Positions 15,727-15,808 of a DNA stretch of 15,808 bases are shown here, piece by piece. The stretch is from contig NZ_JAUSCC010000058.1 in the NCBI RefSeq assembly GCF_030651745.1, positions 1 through 15,808 on the forward strand, written 5' to 3'. The position numbers and the translations under genes are program-made. Every line of letters begins with the position of its first letter. The stretch's first letter is position 1. Below the pieces are notes generated by a model. The model searched no databases, was not told the origin of the DNA, and saw only the letters and a list, made by a program, of their open reading frames with translations. This stretch comes from Methylophaga sp. Lineage in GTDB: Bacteria; Pseudomonadota; Gammaproteobacteria; Nitrosococcales; Methylophagaceae.

Positions 15727-15808
15727 ATGTCCACACCAGAAAACGATACAACACCCTCATTCGCTGAGTTAGGGTTAGCCGCTCCAATTTTACAAGCCGT
15801 ACAACAAC
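15727..15808 (+). CDS. DEAD-box RNA helicase, DeaD/CsdA-like (5' end only)
   Basis: Only 27 complete codons are present before the window ends. They read as a short polar N-terminus followed by FAELGLAAPILQAVQ, which matches the start of the Q-motif region of DEAD-box RNA helicases and closely resembles the FADLGLKAPILEAL start of E. coli DeaD as I recall it. Such helicases unwind structured RNA in ribosome assembly and mRNA turnover, particularly in the cold. AGGT at 15717-15720 lies 6 nt before the ATG. The catalytic motifs fall outside the window, so assignment to DeaD rather than RhlE or SrmB rests on this short match. The gene is divergent from the formate/nitrite channel gene, with 184 nt between their starts. 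Confidence 0.75.
   Translation, partial: MSTPENDTTPSFAELGLAAPILQAVQQ

Overview
The window looks like ordinary chromosome from a gammaproteobacterium of moderate GC content. Uup, YheS, YbiT, Ung, MsrB, YhbQ and FocA-type proteins can be followed almost end to end against remembered E. coli relatives. A marine methylotroph or sulfur-oxidiser-like lineage (for example Methylophaga) is a guess only. I see no insertion sequences, phage genes, CRISPR arrays, tRNA or rRNA, so this is not an obvious accessory island.

Layout. (1) 1-2052, plus strand: a CspA-type cold-shock gene with a leader hairpin and a clear terminator; a secreted DUF4197 protein; and a membrane-anchored monoheme cytochrome c of unusual architecture, closed by a 16-bp perfect terminator stem. 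(2) 2082-6632, minus strand: ung, then yheS and uup. The last two are tandem ABC-F ATPase genes separated by 3 nt, and uup starts at GTG. (3) 6860-11408, plus strand: a response regulator with an HD-GYP output domain overlaps a 1176-residue BvgS-like hybrid sensor kinase with two periplasmic venus-flytrap domains. This looks like a complete two-component system for sensing a small molecule and degrading cyclic di-GMP. (4) 11486-13790, plus strand: msrB overlaps a YhbQ-like GIY-YIG gene, followed by ybiT, a third ABC-F gene, with a TTG start. (5) 13902-14465, plus strand: an exported SYLF/YSC84 protein. (6) 14502-15542, minus strand: a FocA-like formate/nitrite channel with a dodecin gene 12 nt downstream. 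(7) 15727 to the window end: the first 27 codons of a DeaD-like RNA helicase behind a promoter-like element and a perfect leader hairpin.

Themes. Several genes concern translation and RNA under stress (csp, deaD, three ABC-F factors) or damage repair (ung, msrB). The least explained items are the TM-heme-3TM cytochrome, the ligand of the double venus-flytrap kinase, the channel-dodecin pairing, and the leader hairpins in front of both cold-shock-type genes. I found no convincing evidence of a wholly new multi-gene system. The best candidates for new biology are the kinase/HD-GYP pair and the cytochrome.
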